Origin: an uncultured Coriobacteriales bacterium
GTDB lineage: Bacteria; Actinomycetota; Coriobacteriia; Coriobacteriales; UMGS124
NCBI GenBank assembly: GCA_934636245.1
Contig: CAKUAI010000006.1
Location: 1 to 64,000 of the forward strand
Direction: 5' to 3'
DNA: 64,000 bases
Numbering within the stretch: the first letter of the stretch is position 1; every line of letters starts with the position of its first letter. The notes under the pieces are model-generated. The model searched no databases. It had not been told where the DNA came from and worked only from the letters and a program-made list of their open reading frames with translations. The position numbers were made by a program, and so were the translations under genes. Shown here one piece after another: positions 49,805 to 58,758 of the stretch.

Positions 49805-51403
49805 CTAGATGGTGAACTCGGCGAACGTGCGCGGTGCCGCAACCGGCTCGGCCGCCACGCGCTGGGTGCCAGGTGCCTCGGGGGCAGCCGACTGGATCAC
49901 CTCGTCATACAGCGAGTTACCCTGCTGTGGGGCAGATGCTTGACCAAGGCCCGAAGCCACGTCACCCGCAGCAAAAGAGGGCGACGAGGCAGCCTGTTGC
50001 GCGGCGTAGCGACCGGAACCGGCCCGCCCAAGACCCGCTGCCGGCGCAGCGCTAGGCACGCTGCCCTCACCCTCCTCACACGGCAGGGTGGCCGGGCGCT
50101 GGGAGAACGCGGGATCGTTCACGAGCTCCTCAAGGGTGAGCGCAGGATTCTGATAGAGGATGTCGAGCAGTTCCACGAAGTCGCGGATGATCTCACGCGG
50201 CGTGATATGGCTGTCGGCGCCCACGCGCGCGAGCTCTACCTGCAAGAAGGCCACCAGGTCCTCCTCGCGCAGAACGCGCTCATAGCCAAAGAAGCCCGCG
50301 TGGATGTCGGCGAGCTTCTCCACAAGCACGAACAGCTCCTCAGGGGTCAGCGGCTGGAGCCGGATGACGGGGGCAAGCATGTCCACATGGCCCTCGCTGG
50401 CAAAGCGCCCCTGAGCCAAGCGGCTGCGCAGCGCCTCGTAGCTGTAGAGGCCACGACGGCGGTCCTCCACGCATTGGGGCGTACCGCTCATGATGATGCC
50501 CAGGTAGCTCGCGCGACCCTGAAGCGTGTCATTGTACATGGTGAGAATCTTCTCGTAGTTGTACTGGCGCGCCACGGCGTTGGGGATCTTGTACAGGTTC
50601 ACGAGCTCGTCGACAAGCACAACAAGGCCCGCATAGCCCGCGCCCTTGAGGAAGCTTGCAAACAGCTTGATGTAGTCGTACCAGTCGTCATCTCCGATGA
50701 CGATGTTCACGCCCAGGTCGGCCTTGGCCTCGGCACGGGTGCGATACTCGCCGCGGAACCACCGTACGACATTGGCCTTTGTCTCGTCGTCGGACTCCAC
50801 GTAAGCGCGGAAATACATGGCGAGCAGGCGGGCGAAGTCGTATCCGTGCACCATGTCCTGCAGCTGGCGAATGACCACGTAGATGCGTTTCTCGACCTCG
50901 GCGGCAAACGCGGGGTCGGCAGGATTTGCCAGGTCAAAGCCGCCCTCGCCGGCCACCTCCATCTGCACGTTGGAAATCCAACGGTCGAGAATGAGCGTGA
51001 GCGCGCCGCCCTCGGGGCGCGTCTTGGTAGAAAGGTTGCTGATGAGCTCGCGATAGGTGGCCAGGCCCTGGCCCTTCGTGCCCTGCAGGCGACGCTCGGG
51101 CGACAAGTCGGCGTCAGCTACGACGAAGCCCTTGCCCATGGCGTGGTTGCGGATGGTCTGCAGCAAGAAGCTCTTGCCCGATCCGTAGCGGCCCACGAGG
51201 AAGCGGAACGACGCGCCGCCCTCCCCCACGAGCTCGAGATCGTGCAGGAGCGCCTCAATCTCGGCTTGACGACCCACGGTGATGTACGGCAAGCCCACGC
51301 GCGGCACGACACCGCCCTTGAGGGAGTTGATGATGACCGAGGCGATGCGACGGGGCACCTTGGGGGCGTCGGCGGCGCTGGCGGCATTTGCTTTGGCGTT
51401 CAT
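49805..51403 (-). CDS. P-loop ATPase (DUF2791/BrxD-like), Shango-type SngB-like
   Basis: 532 residues from ATG 51403, after AAGG-type site GCAGAAAGG. A GRYGSGKS P-loop at about residue 72 and Walker B VLVDELVNLYK near 235 place it in the ATP-binding group that also includes BREX BrxD. The last 95 residues are a low-complexity Ala/Gly/Ser tail followed by a conserved-looking RTFAEFTI end. It sits between the TerB gene (126 bases upstream) and the helicase (nine bases downstream). Confidence 0.85.
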   Translation of the reverse strand: MNAKANAASAADAPKVPRRIASVIINSLKGGVVPRVGLPYITVGRQAEIEALLHDLELVGEGGASFRFLVGRYGSGKSFLLQTIRNHAMGKGFVVADADLSPERRLQGTKGQGLATYRELISNLSTKTRPEGGALTLILDRWISNVQMEVAGEGGFDLANPADPAFAAEVEKRIYVVIRQLQDMVHGYDFARLLAMYFRAYVESDDETKANVVRWFRGEYRTRAEAKADLGVNIVIGDDDWYDYIKLFASFLKGAGYAGLVVLVDELVNLYKIPNAVARQYNYEKILTMYNDTLQGRASYLGIIMSGTPQCVEDRRRGLYSYEALRSRLAQGRFASEGHVDMLAPVIRLQPLTPEELFVLVEKLADIHAGFFGYERVLREEDLVAFLQVELARVGADSHITPREIIRDFVELLDILYQNPALTLEELVNDPAFSQRPATLPCEEGEGSVPSAAPAAGLGRAGSGRYAAQQAASSPSFAAGDVASGLGQASAPQQGNSLYDEVIQSAAPEAPGTQRVAAEPVAAPRTFAEFTI

Positions 51404-51529
51404 CGGGCAACCTTTCTGCAGGCAGGCATCTCAGCCCACCGATAAGCTCAATCGCAGATAGGATACCAAGCGCAGCGGACAAAAAGCCCCCGCGGGCCAA
51501 GTCAACACAGCACGCAAGGCAAGCGAACC

Positions 51530-53536
51530 TTACGAGAGAAGCTCTTCCACGTCGGGGCGGTAGTCTTCCACAAGTTGCGGAGTGTCGCCGTCGAACTCGA
51601 TAGCGGCGTCACCAATCTCGTCGTAGAGCTTCTCGTTCACCGCATCCACCATGAGGCTCGCCATGCCGGCGCCCACAGCCGCTTTCGCGCCCGCCACATC
51701 ACCGGCAAGCAGAGCCTGAAGAAATACCAGCTCAGAGATAGTGAGACCGCAGGGCGCACCTAGCGCAGCGCAATCCACGCCCAAAGCAAAATCCACGGCT
51801 TCTTTGCCCGCTGTAGGACGTACATTCAACCCAGGCGCCGCATTCAAAGCGGAAGCCATAGTCGACTCACCCGCCGCGAGAACCACGCCTGGAACAGCCT
51901 CCGTGCCTGATGGGGCAATCACGCCAGAAGCGAAAGCCGCAGGTGCCTTGCCTGCCGAGAAGACTGCGCTCGAATCAGCGGCCGCACCCGCCGCAGGAAC
52001 CGCGCACGAACCAGGAGTCGCATGTGTCCTACCCGCTTGGGACATCGCATACAGACCGGCCTCCTCGCGCAGTGTGCCCAGGGCAGTCGTAACCGGGGAC
52101 ACCGCAGGCGCGACTCCCGAGTGCGGCGCAGCGCCCACGCCCGCCACCGTAGGCTCCTCGGCTCGCTCCTCATCTACCAGGAGCGACTCGCGCGTCTTGA
52201 CGGCGGCCGTGCGAATGCCGCGCAGAAGCGAACGGTCGATATGAATCTTGGGGGTCTGCGCCGCAAGCCAGGCCTCATGGGCGGCCGTGGCCTCCTTGGT
52301 GACAAAGCCCTCGAGGTAGCGGGGCACCTCGTAGGCGCGCACCTGCTTGGGATACTCCCATATGCGGCGCATCTCGTGATCCACCGTGTGCATCAAAAGC
52401 CCCAGGTCGCGGCTGCGCGTCTCCTCCGCACAGGGCACCCGGCGCCGCCATGTGCCGTCGCGGCAGATGTACGCCTCAGAATCGCTCACGCGGTACGTGG
52501 CATCGGGATGGGTCTGCGGGGCATAGAACACGGCGCCGTAAAACATGGGATGGGCACGGCGCTGCTCGGCACCAAACAGCCCGTCGACATAGCCCACTTT
52601 GCGGCGATGGGCACAATGCTGAACCAGGCGCGCAAAGACACCGCAGGTCACAGCCTGCGTCTCGGCCGGATAGTCCTTGAAGAACTTTGAGCCAGTGAGG
52701 CGAAACGACGACGCCAGGCACATGGCGTCAAACGTTTTCTGCGCCATGTCACCCACAAGTGAACCCCCGGCAAGCACAAGCGCCTCGGCCTCGCGCAGCA
52801 CGGGAACGGCGGCGTACACATCAACGACATCGCGCTGGGAGGCGGGGCCGCTCACGCGTTCGAGAAGAGATCGGTCGAGGCCATGGTACACGATGTAGTC
52901 GCGCAGCCAAATGTGCAGGTAGAAGTCGAGCAAGCCGACATCTGTCGCGGCCTGCTTCTTCCATGCAACCCAAAAGGACGTCAGTGCCGCAAGCGCAGGC
53001 AGACCCTCCTGCGTTCCCACGCCCATGAGCAGCTCATAGATATAGACGAACGCATAGCTCGCCGTGGAGGCGGCAATGACACCCTTGCGGGCCTGGGCGC
53101 GCCACGCCAAGTACGACGAAAGTTGACGGTCGTTCATGGCCTGGTAGGTGGGGAAATATGACTTGAAGGGCACTGTGGGGTCGCCTGTGCCGTCGAAGTC
53201 GGCAAGGGCGCGCGCCTGCTCGTAGAACACCCTCGCCACGGGGGCGTACCTCAAGTCCTCGCGCTGTGCAAGCTGATGGATGAGCTGGTAGGGTCGCGAC
53301 GACTCCGTGTCGCGGCGAAACTGGCTCCCCGTGCGCAGGATAGGCTCGTCCTCGTACACAGAACTCGAGAATCGGCTCGATTGGAAGGCCTGCGACGAGG
53401 CGATGCGGTCAAGCGCCGCTCGGGCGTCGCCCGGCTTGAGATGCCTGTCAAACTGTGCCTGAGCCATGTCCATCACCCCGCTTGTACCGCGCGTCACGAC
53501 ACGTCCGATGCGCCGCAACCCCTTTGAGACCCCCAC
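51530..53536 (-). CDS. TerB_N / TerB_C domain protein, Shango-type SngA-like
   Basis: 668 residues from GTG 53536; ATG 53473 or 53467, behind GGGGTG, are plausible shorter starts. TerB_N features: FKSYFPTYQAMNDRQLSSYL and WRAQARKG (about 125-155). TerB_C features: C-terminal ELVFLQALLAGDVAGAK and LYDEIGDAAIEFDGDTP. An Ala/Pro/Gly-rich spacer of about 110 residues joins them (about 475-585). First gene of the putative Shango operon. TerB proteins are linked to stress and membrane-associated phage resistance; the role here is inferred from the operon. Confidence 0.82.
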   Translation of the reverse strand: MGVSKGLRRIGRVVTRGTSGVMDMAQAQFDRHLKPGDARAALDRIASSQAFQSSRFSSSVYEDEPILRTGSQFRRDTESSRPYQLIHQLAQREDLRYAPVARVFYEQARALADFDGTGDPTVPFKSYFPTYQAMNDRQLSSYLAWRAQARKGVIAASTASYAFVYIYELLMGVGTQEGLPALAALTSFWVAWKKQAATDVGLLDFYLHIWLRDYIVYHGLDRSLLERVSGPASQRDVVDVYAAVPVLREAEALVLAGGSLVGDMAQKTFDAMCLASSFRLTGSKFFKDYPAETQAVTCGVFARLVQHCAHRRKVGYVDGLFGAEQRRAHPMFYGAVFYAPQTHPDATYRVSDSEAYICRDGTWRRRVPCAEETRSRDLGLLMHTVDHEMRRIWEYPKQVRAYEVPRYLEGFVTKEATAAHEAWLAAQTPKIHIDRSLLRGIRTAAVKTRESLLVDEERAEEPTVAGVGAAPHSGVAPAVSPVTTALGTLREEAGLYAMSQAGRTHATPGSCAVPAAGAAADSSAVFSAGKAPAAFASGVIAPSGTEAVPGVVLAAGESTMASALNAAPGLNVRPTAGKEAVDFALGVDCAALGAPCGLTISELVFLQALLAGDVAGAKAAVGAGMASLMVDAVNEKLYDEIGDAAIEFDGDTPQLVEDYRPDVEELLS

Positions 53537-53625
53537 TTAAACACAAAGCGGGACCCGCACCATCCTGGAACGGGCCCCGACAGAAAAGAAGCGAAATGCA
53601 AGCAACCGTGATGCCGACGGACAGT

Positions 53626-54294
53626 CTACTCACCCAAGATGAGACGGGCCAGCTCGGCGGGGTTGTCAACAATGAAGTCGGCACCCGCCTCGACAAGCTC
53701 GGCACGGGGACGGAAGCCCCAGGTAACGCCGCAGGCTGCGATTCCCGCGTTGGTGCCGCACGCAATGTCGACCGACGTGTCCCCCACCATGAGAGTCAAC
53801 TCGGGGTCGGCCCCCAACGCCTTCATGAGCGCGTGCGTCATGGGGGCGGCGGGTTTGGCGGGCAGCGTGTCGAGCCTGCCCTGCACAGCATCGAAAAGGC
53901 CCGGGAAGAACTTCTCGACAAGCGGGATGGCTTGCTCATGGTTCTTGTTCGTAAGCACGCCCACATGCACGCCGGCGGCCCTCAGGTGCTCCACGCAGGC
54001 GACGATGCCCTTATAGGGACCCGTCGTGTCTTCCTTGTGGGCGCTATAGAGCTCGACAAACTCCTGGTAGGCAGCCTCAAGCGCATCGGGGTCGGCCGCA
54101 ACGTCTTCAGGAACGAAACGCCTCACGAGCACGCGCTGGCCGTCGCCCACCATGCGCTTGAACGAATCGATGCAATGCGTGGGCCAGCCGTGCGCCTTGC
54201 ACACGAGGTTGCCCGCGCAGGCCAGGTCGCCGATGGTGTTGAGCAGCGTGCCGTCACAGTCGAACAGCACGTACGAAAAACGAGGTTGGGTCAT
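53626..54294 (-). CDS. HAD-family phosphatase, phosphoglycolate-phosphatase-like
   Basis: 222 residues. HAD motifs: I FDCDGTLLNT (about 10), II VGVLTNKNHE (about 111), III Lys in LPAKPAA, IV MVGDTSVDIACG (about 168). The alpha-helical cap between motifs I and II is of the Gph/PpaX type. Four bases from the start of the upstream exported-protein gene, so the two are co-transcribed. Substrate is likely a small phosphate ester, not defined by sequence. Confidence 0.9.
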   Translation of the reverse strand: MTQPRFSYVLFDCDGTLLNTIGDLACAGNLVCKAHGWPTHCIDSFKRMVGDGQRVLVRRFVPEDVAADPDALEAAYQEFVELYSAHKEDTTGPYKGIVACVEHLRAAGVHVGVLTNKNHEQAIPLVEKFFPGLFDAVQGRLDTLPAKPAAPMTHALMKALGADPELTLMVGDTSVDIACGTNAGIAACGVTWGFRPRAELVEAGADFIVDNPAELARLILGE

Positions 54295-54297
54295 AGA

Positions 54298-55383
54298 CTA
54301 GCGTGCCTCCACGTAACCCGTGCCGACAAGGGAAGTCATGATGTCAGACAAGGTAGCGCAGTCGTCAAGCGTGGCCACTGCATCGGTCAGCGCGAACACA
54401 ACGACAAGACCGCCGTCATCGGAGGGCATCATGATGAGCTCGTAGAAGCAGGGACGCTCTTCGGAAGCCTTGAGGTAGCCCAGGTCGAAGATGGGCGTAC
54501 CGTCTTCGAGGCTTGCGCACCCCGCGCTGAACACGGAACTTTCCGTCTCGAGGTAGACGAGCTTGGATTCGTCAGCCATGGTCTGCGCTATGTCATACCC
54601 GGCACCGCCCAGGGCCTCGGGCGTAAGCTGGGCGCAGATAAGACCGGCAGAGCTCGTGTCGTTGGTGGCGATATAGGCATCGCTCACGATATCCTCGGCG
54701 TTGTCGAGCTCAAACGCCGCGGCAATCTCTTCGGGAGTCAGCTGCTGAAACGCGTAGTCGCCCGGAATGAGCATCGAGGTGCCGCCGAGGGTAAGCTGCT
54801 GGGCAGTGGGGTCGTCAGCCAGATAAGGCTCCCCGCTGTAGAGCACGGCATCCTCAACGATAAAGTTGTTCTCGGTCAGGAAGGTATCCGCGGCGTCGAT
54901 CAGGTCGACGAGGGAATTGACGGCCTCGTTCGCCACGGCATTGAAGGCTTCCTTGACCTGAGCAGTCGTAAGGTTCGCCTCGGCAAGACTCTGGGAGGCC
55001 TCGTCGATGGCAGCCTGAGTGTCTGCGTCAATGGTATCGCCCAGAGCGTTGGTCACGATGGAGAGGTCGCCGGAAAGAATCTGATCGAGCGCGGCATCGT
55101 CAAGACCAAGCATCTCCATGACCAGGGCCGCATAGTCTGCATCGGAATCTACGAGGAAATCCGGGTCGACGTCATCGGGATCGTCGGGCATGGTGGCCTG
55201 ACTCGTATCCGGAGCGGGCTCGGCAATGGGAGACGCAATGGGAGTCTCGGTCGAAGACTGGCCCGAGAAACCAGAACCAAACACCGAGTTGGAAGCGGCA
55301 TAAGCAGGAGCGGCAAAACAGGTGCCCGCAAGCGCCAGCGAGGCAACGGCGGCGGAGATGCCCTGGATACGATTCCTCTTCAT
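54298..55383 (-). CDS. Exported acidic protein of unknown function
   Basis: 361 residues from ATG 55383, eight bases after AGAAGGG; ATG 55401 and 55455 are longer but less well placed. Sec signal peptide (MKRNRIQG, hydrophobic AAVASLALAGTCFA, cleavage near AYA-AS), then a Ser/Thr/Pro/Asp-rich disordered segment (about 35-75), helical repeats rich in Asp and Leu, and a mixed alpha/beta C-terminal part with paired cysteines (CASL, CFYEL, CATL). No lipobox or sortase motif. I do not recognise a family. Confidence 0.75.
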   Translation of the reverse strand: MKRNRIQGISAAVASLALAGTCFAAPAYAASNSVFGSGFSGQSSTETPIASPIAEPAPDTSQATMPDDPDDVDPDFLVDSDADYAALVMEMLGLDDAALDQILSGDLSIVTNALGDTIDADTQAAIDEASQSLAEANLTTAQVKEAFNAVANEAVNSLVDLIDAADTFLTENNFIVEDAVLYSGEPYLADDPTAQQLTLGGTSMLIPGDYAFQQLTPEEIAAAFELDNAEDIVSDAYIATNDTSSAGLICAQLTPEALGGAGYDIAQTMADESKLVYLETESSVFSAGCASLEDGTPIFDLGYLKASEERPCFYELIMMPSDDGGLVVVFALTDAVATLDDCATLSDIMTSLVGTGYVEAR

Positions 55384-55606
55384 AAGAGCGACCCTTCTCA
55401 TAGCGTGTGCCCCGCTCGTTGACGGCGAGCACATCCGGTCCAACGTATGGCGCAAAGCCTACCACACGCACGTTTCAAAACCGCGTTGCGCATGTCATAT
55501 GTTTCGCAGCCTCAGCCTTAATCTGGCTCATATGTGTGCTGTTTATGAATCGGATGTTTTGACTAGCCAAGAGGAGACATAGCGCGTATAGTTACTTCTC
55601 GCACAT

Positions 55607-55682
55607 GCGGACTTGGCTCAGTTGGTAGAGCACAACCTTGCCAAGGTTGGGGTCGCGGGTTCGAGTCCCGTAGTCCGCTCCA
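55607..55682 (+). tRNA. tRNA-Gly (GCC)
   Basis: Acceptor GCGGACT pairs with AGTCCGC, anticodon loop CTTGCCAAG with anticodon GCC, TTCGAGT arm, and encoded CCA (55680-55682). Confidence 0.96.
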
Positions 55683-55695
55683 GTGATTATTCAAG

Positions 55696-55720
55696 AGGCC
55701 AGCGCAAGCTGGCCTTTTTT
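55696..55720 (+). terminator. Terminator after tRNA-Gly
   Basis: AGGCCAGC and GCTGGCCT around GCAA, then a run of T to 55720. Confidence 0.88.
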
Positions 55721-56302
55721 CGTTTAGCTGGTAGTTCTCTGCCGTGGCAGTAGATTTGACATGGACAGTACGGCCCCAGAAGCTTGCCCGTATACGTTTC
55801 TTGATGAAGCGTCGCGTGTTTGCACGCCCCTTTGGGTAGCCCGACCGTACACATGACTCGTTCGAAGGCGCCGCTCGCGGCACATGCCCGACTTCTGTCG
55901 TTTCCCCCATCCCCACCTGAAATAATCCGAACGCTCACGTGTCATCGAGACAGAGGTTTACTGGACCCCACCACCACGATCCGACACGGACGCCACTTCC
56001 GCGCATTGAAATCGAGAGATAGTGCCGCAAAAGTGGGGTTCTCCAGCCGCGTTCGTGGCTGCCAATGCACAACTAATTATTGAGCGCGCCGGACATTAAA
56101 TACTGGCCAGCCTATGAGCAGGCATTTTGTTGTGAGGACGCTCAAGTGATCCCAGCGCACCGCCTTCGTTGGCTGTCCCCACTCGTCTTTGGCGGCTGGA
56201 GAACCGGGGTTTTGCGGAAACACTTCGCGCAAACACGTTGCAAATTCGCAGGAAGGGCTTTGGGAAATGACAAAGTTAGCAACAACCCATATGCCCGATA
56301 AC
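55721..56302. other. Gene-poor stretch between two tRNA genes
   Basis: 580 bases without a reading frame that has both a ribosome site and a recognisable product. Base composition is mixed and lower in GC than the neighbours. I see no transposase or integrase remnant. It may be an old degraded insertion at a tRNA-flanked site. Confidence 0.4.
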
Positions 56303-56328
56303 AAAAAAAGGGACCCCGCAGGGTCCCT
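56303..56328 (-). terminator. Terminator after tRNA-Leu
   Basis: On the minus strand GGGACC and GGTCCC pair around a short GC loop and are followed by seven T. It directly follows the tRNA 3' end. Confidence 0.88.
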
Positions 56329-56341
56329 TAGGCATTTCAAA

Positions 56342-56429
56342 TGGTGTCGGAGGCGGGACTTGAACCCGCAAGACCGTAAAGGTCACTAGCACCTCAAGCT
56401 AGCGCGTCTGCCTATTCCGCCACTCCGAC
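56342..56429 (-). tRNA. tRNA-Leu (GAG)
   Basis: Acceptor GTCGGAG/CTCCGAC, long variable arm (class II), anticodon loop CTTGAGG giving GAG, encoded CCA. Confidence 0.95.
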
Positions 56430-56555
56430 AACGCGGGGGATATAATGACACAACTTGGTGCGAATCGCATCGCGATACTTCATGACTTCGGATAATTCAC
56501 AAGTTGTCGACAACTCGCGTCTGAAGCCCCGTGCCACCGCTCCCCTCGGCAAAAC

Positions 56556-56978
56556 TTAGACCAGCATGCCCTTGGTGTGATCGATGGCGTGCTGAATGGC
56601 CTGAGCGGTGAAGCCGGAGTACTTCTTCACGCGAGAGAGCATCTTGCCGTTCTGCTCCTCCTGATAGGCCACGCGGATGAGCTGGTAACGAGTGGAGGTG
56701 CTCTCCTCGTCGAGGCTCAGGCAGCCCTCAGTGGCCTCGAAGGGCCCCATGAACTGAATGAGCTTGGGGTTGTACATGACATGGACCTTGTTGTTGTCGT
56801 CGGCAAAGGCGATGATGGCCTTGTTGTAGCCGATCTGGTTGGCAGCAAGGCAGGCGCAGCTCTCGGACAGGTGATTCATGGTGTCGACAAGGTCGGTGGC
56901 AACCTGGGCGTCCTCGATGGTTGCAGGCTCGCTGACCTGGGCAAGGAATTCCTGGTCCTTGACAATCTCTTTGATCAT
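56556..56978 (-). CDS. Peptide deformylase-like protein lacking the catalytic Glu
   Basis: 140 residues, the size of the short gut-Firmicute/actinobacterial deformylases. Motif 1 reads CLAANQIGYNKAI (normally GxGLAAxQ), motif 2 EGCLSL keeps the cysteine ligand, and motif 3 reads QHAIDHTKG. The two His ligands are present but the catalytic Glu of HExDH is Ala (codon GCC). It may be inactive, deform slowly, or have another role. Lies between tRNA-Leu and tRNA-Asn, alone in its unit. Confidence 0.88.
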   Translation of the reverse strand: MIKEIVKDQEFLAQVSEPATIEDAQVATDLVDTMNHLSESCACLAANQIGYNKAIIAFADDNNKVHVMYNPKLIQFMGPFEATEGCLSLDEESTSTRYQLIRVAYQEEQNGKMLSRVKKYSGFTAQAIQHAIDHTKGMLV

Positions 56979-57195
56979 GGTTCTCCCTCGAAGGTGGATA
57001 GGATACGTGAGTCGCTAGATTAGCAGGTACGCGCGATGATTTGCACGCGGATACGCAACCAGACGAAGATAGCGGAATTGTGTAGAAAATGAGTTCGTTC
57101 CCCATATTTGAAAATCATCGTTGCCAAAGACTCTCTGGAGGTGCAATATATCTAAGTCCTGCAGCGAGCACCACGCAAGACGCTGACAACTGCAT

Positions 57196-57270
57196 TCCCC
57201 GATAGCTCAATGGTAGAGCACTCGGCTGTTAACCGAGTTGTTGCAGGTTCGAGCCCTGCTCGGGGAGCCA
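57196..57270 (+). tRNA. tRNA-Asn (GTT)
   Basis: Acceptor TCCCCGA/TCGGGGA, anticodon loop CTGTTAA giving GTT, encoded CCA (57268-57270). The 3' half is overlapped on the other strand by the end of the serine-recombinase gene; it is the likely attachment site of the element to its right. Confidence 0.96.
57229..57270. other. Probable attachment-site boundary (attL) in tRNA-Asn
   Basis: The 3' half of tRNA-Asn, from the anticodon stem to CCA, is also the last codons and stop of the recombinase gene. Integration at tRNA 3' ends leaves such a duplicated core. No second copy of the tRNA 3' end occurs before base 64000, so the other end lies beyond the window. Confidence 0.6.
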
Positions 57271-58704
57271 TTCGCTATTCTTACGAACCAGTTCGATACG
57301 AGCTGGTTCGTTTTTTTGTGCCTGTTGGTGGTCCCAGTTGAGGGTCACGACAGCCGCGTCATTGTCCAAGACAACAGACCACACGAAGCAGTCGATGATC
57401 TGCCTGTCGCTCATCGAGGTGCCGGAGAGCAAGAACTCCGTGAACTCCTCGACGGTGACGGTGGTCTCCTGCACCATGGCGAGCTCGGCCTCGGCGTGCG
57501 CCTTGGCGGCCTGCAGCTCGTCCATCCTCTCCCTCATGGCGGGCGTGTACAGCCCCTCCTCGATGGCGCGGACAAGGTTGCGCATGGCGTCGTCCGCCTT
57601 GCGTATGTCGGCCTGGATGCCGGCGCGCCTGCGCTCCACGGCGGCGCCGGTCTTGGATGCCACGACCATCTCTGCGATGTGCTCGGCCTCGGCGCGGTCG
57701 GACAGCATGGCGCGGATGCCCTGCACCACGGCGCGCTCGAGCCACTGCGCGCGGGTCCTCCGGATATGGTTGCGCGCGCCGCCGGCGCTGCAGGTGTAGT
57801 AGTCGTACCGCACGCTGCCCCTGCCGTGTGCGGACTCGCCCGATAGCCCGTGGCCGCATACGGCGCAGATGGCCTTGCCGACGAGCGGGTACTCCCTGTA
57901 GTCCTGCCTCTCGCGGTCGCGGCTCCTGGCGGCGACCTTCTCGTTTGCGGACTCCCACAGCGCCTCATCCACGATGGCGTCGAAGGCGTTCGGGGTCACG
58001 ACCGTGCCCCACCGGTACTCCCCCACATACCGGCGCGACCTGATGATCTTCCCGACAACCTGGTCCCTCATCGGCCTGCCTTGCGCGTTGACCACCCCGC
58101 GCGCGGCAAGGTCTGCGGCGATGCGGTGGTTCGTCTCACCGGCGGCGCGGCGCTCGAAGATCTCGCGCACAACGGCGGCCTCGGCCTCGTCCACAATGTA
58201 TTTCCCGCCGACGTTGCGGTACCCGTACGGCCTGGGGCCGCCGTTCGGCATCGCCTTGAGGGCATTGCCCTCCATCCCTCGCCTCGTGCGCACGGAGGTC
58301 TTGCGGCTCTCGCAGGCGGCCAGCCCCTCGAGGAGCTTCTCGTAGATGATGCCCTCCGGCGACTCGGGGATGCGCTCGAGCGCGGAGACCAGCTGCACGC
58401 CGTGGCGCTGAAGCTCGCGCTTGTATATCGGCGCGTCGAACTCGCTCCTTGAGAACCTGTCCATCATGTACACGACGACGAGGTCGGACTCCCCCGCCGA
58501 GGAGATCATACGCTGGAACTCCGGTCGCTCGTCAGTACGGCCCGACACGGCGTGGTCGCAGTACTCCCGCACGACCTCGATGCCCTCGCGTGCGCACCAC
58601 GCGCGGCACTCGCGCAGCTGGTCGTCGATGGACGCCTCGCGCTGCTTCGAGCAGCTGAAGCGCGCGTAGATGACGGCCGTCCTCGCCTTGCCCTGCATGT
58701 CCAC
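57229..58704 (-). CDS. Large serine recombinase (integrase)
   Basis: 491 residues from GTG 58704, five bases after AGGAGG (ATG 58698 possible). Order: resolvase catalytic domain with the nucleophile Ser in YARFSCSKQREASIDDQL (about 18) and the MMDRFSRSEFD region; recombinase domain PNGGPRPYGYR through FERRAAGETNHRIAADL; zinc ribbon ICAVCGHGLSGES...YDYYTC (about 285-310); and a coiled-coil segment (about 360-430). The final 14 codons lie antisense to the 3' half of tRNA-Asn. It would integrate and excise the element to its right; orientation at the boundary is typical. Confidence 0.94.
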   Translation of the reverse strand: MDMQGKARTAVIYARFSCSKQREASIDDQLRECRAWCAREGIEVVREYCDHAVSGRTDERPEFQRMISSAGESDLVVVYMMDRFSRSEFDAPIYKRELQRHGVQLVSALERIPESPEGIIYEKLLEGLAACESRKTSVRTRRGMEGNALKAMPNGGPRPYGYRNVGGKYIVDEAEAAVVREIFERRAAGETNHRIAADLAARGVVNAQGRPMRDQVVGKIIRSRRYVGEYRWGTVVTPNAFDAIVDEALWESANEKVAARSRDRERQDYREYPLVGKAICAVCGHGLSGESAHGRGSVRYDYYTCSAGGARNHIRRTRAQWLERAVVQGIRAMLSDRAEAEHIAEMVVASKTGAAVERRRAGIQADIRKADDAMRNLVRAIEEGLYTPAMRERMDELQAAKAHAEAELAMVQETTVTVEEFTEFLLSGTSMSDRQIIDCFVWSVVLDNDAAVVTLNWDHQQAQKNEPARIELVRKNSEWLPEQGSNLQQLG

Positions 58705-58758
58705 GGATGCCTCCTACTCCTAAATACTCAATTCGAAAATCAGTAATAATCCGCTACG

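Noticed and set aside
47201..51445. Open frame of over 1400 codons on the plus strand opposite the helicase and ATPase
   Set aside because: Antisense shadow of GC-rich genes; the product has no family features and there is no ribosome site, while the minus-strand genes have clear motifs.
55721..56302. Several short frames between tRNA-Gly and tRNA-Leu
   Set aside because: No ribosome sites and no recognisable product in any frame.
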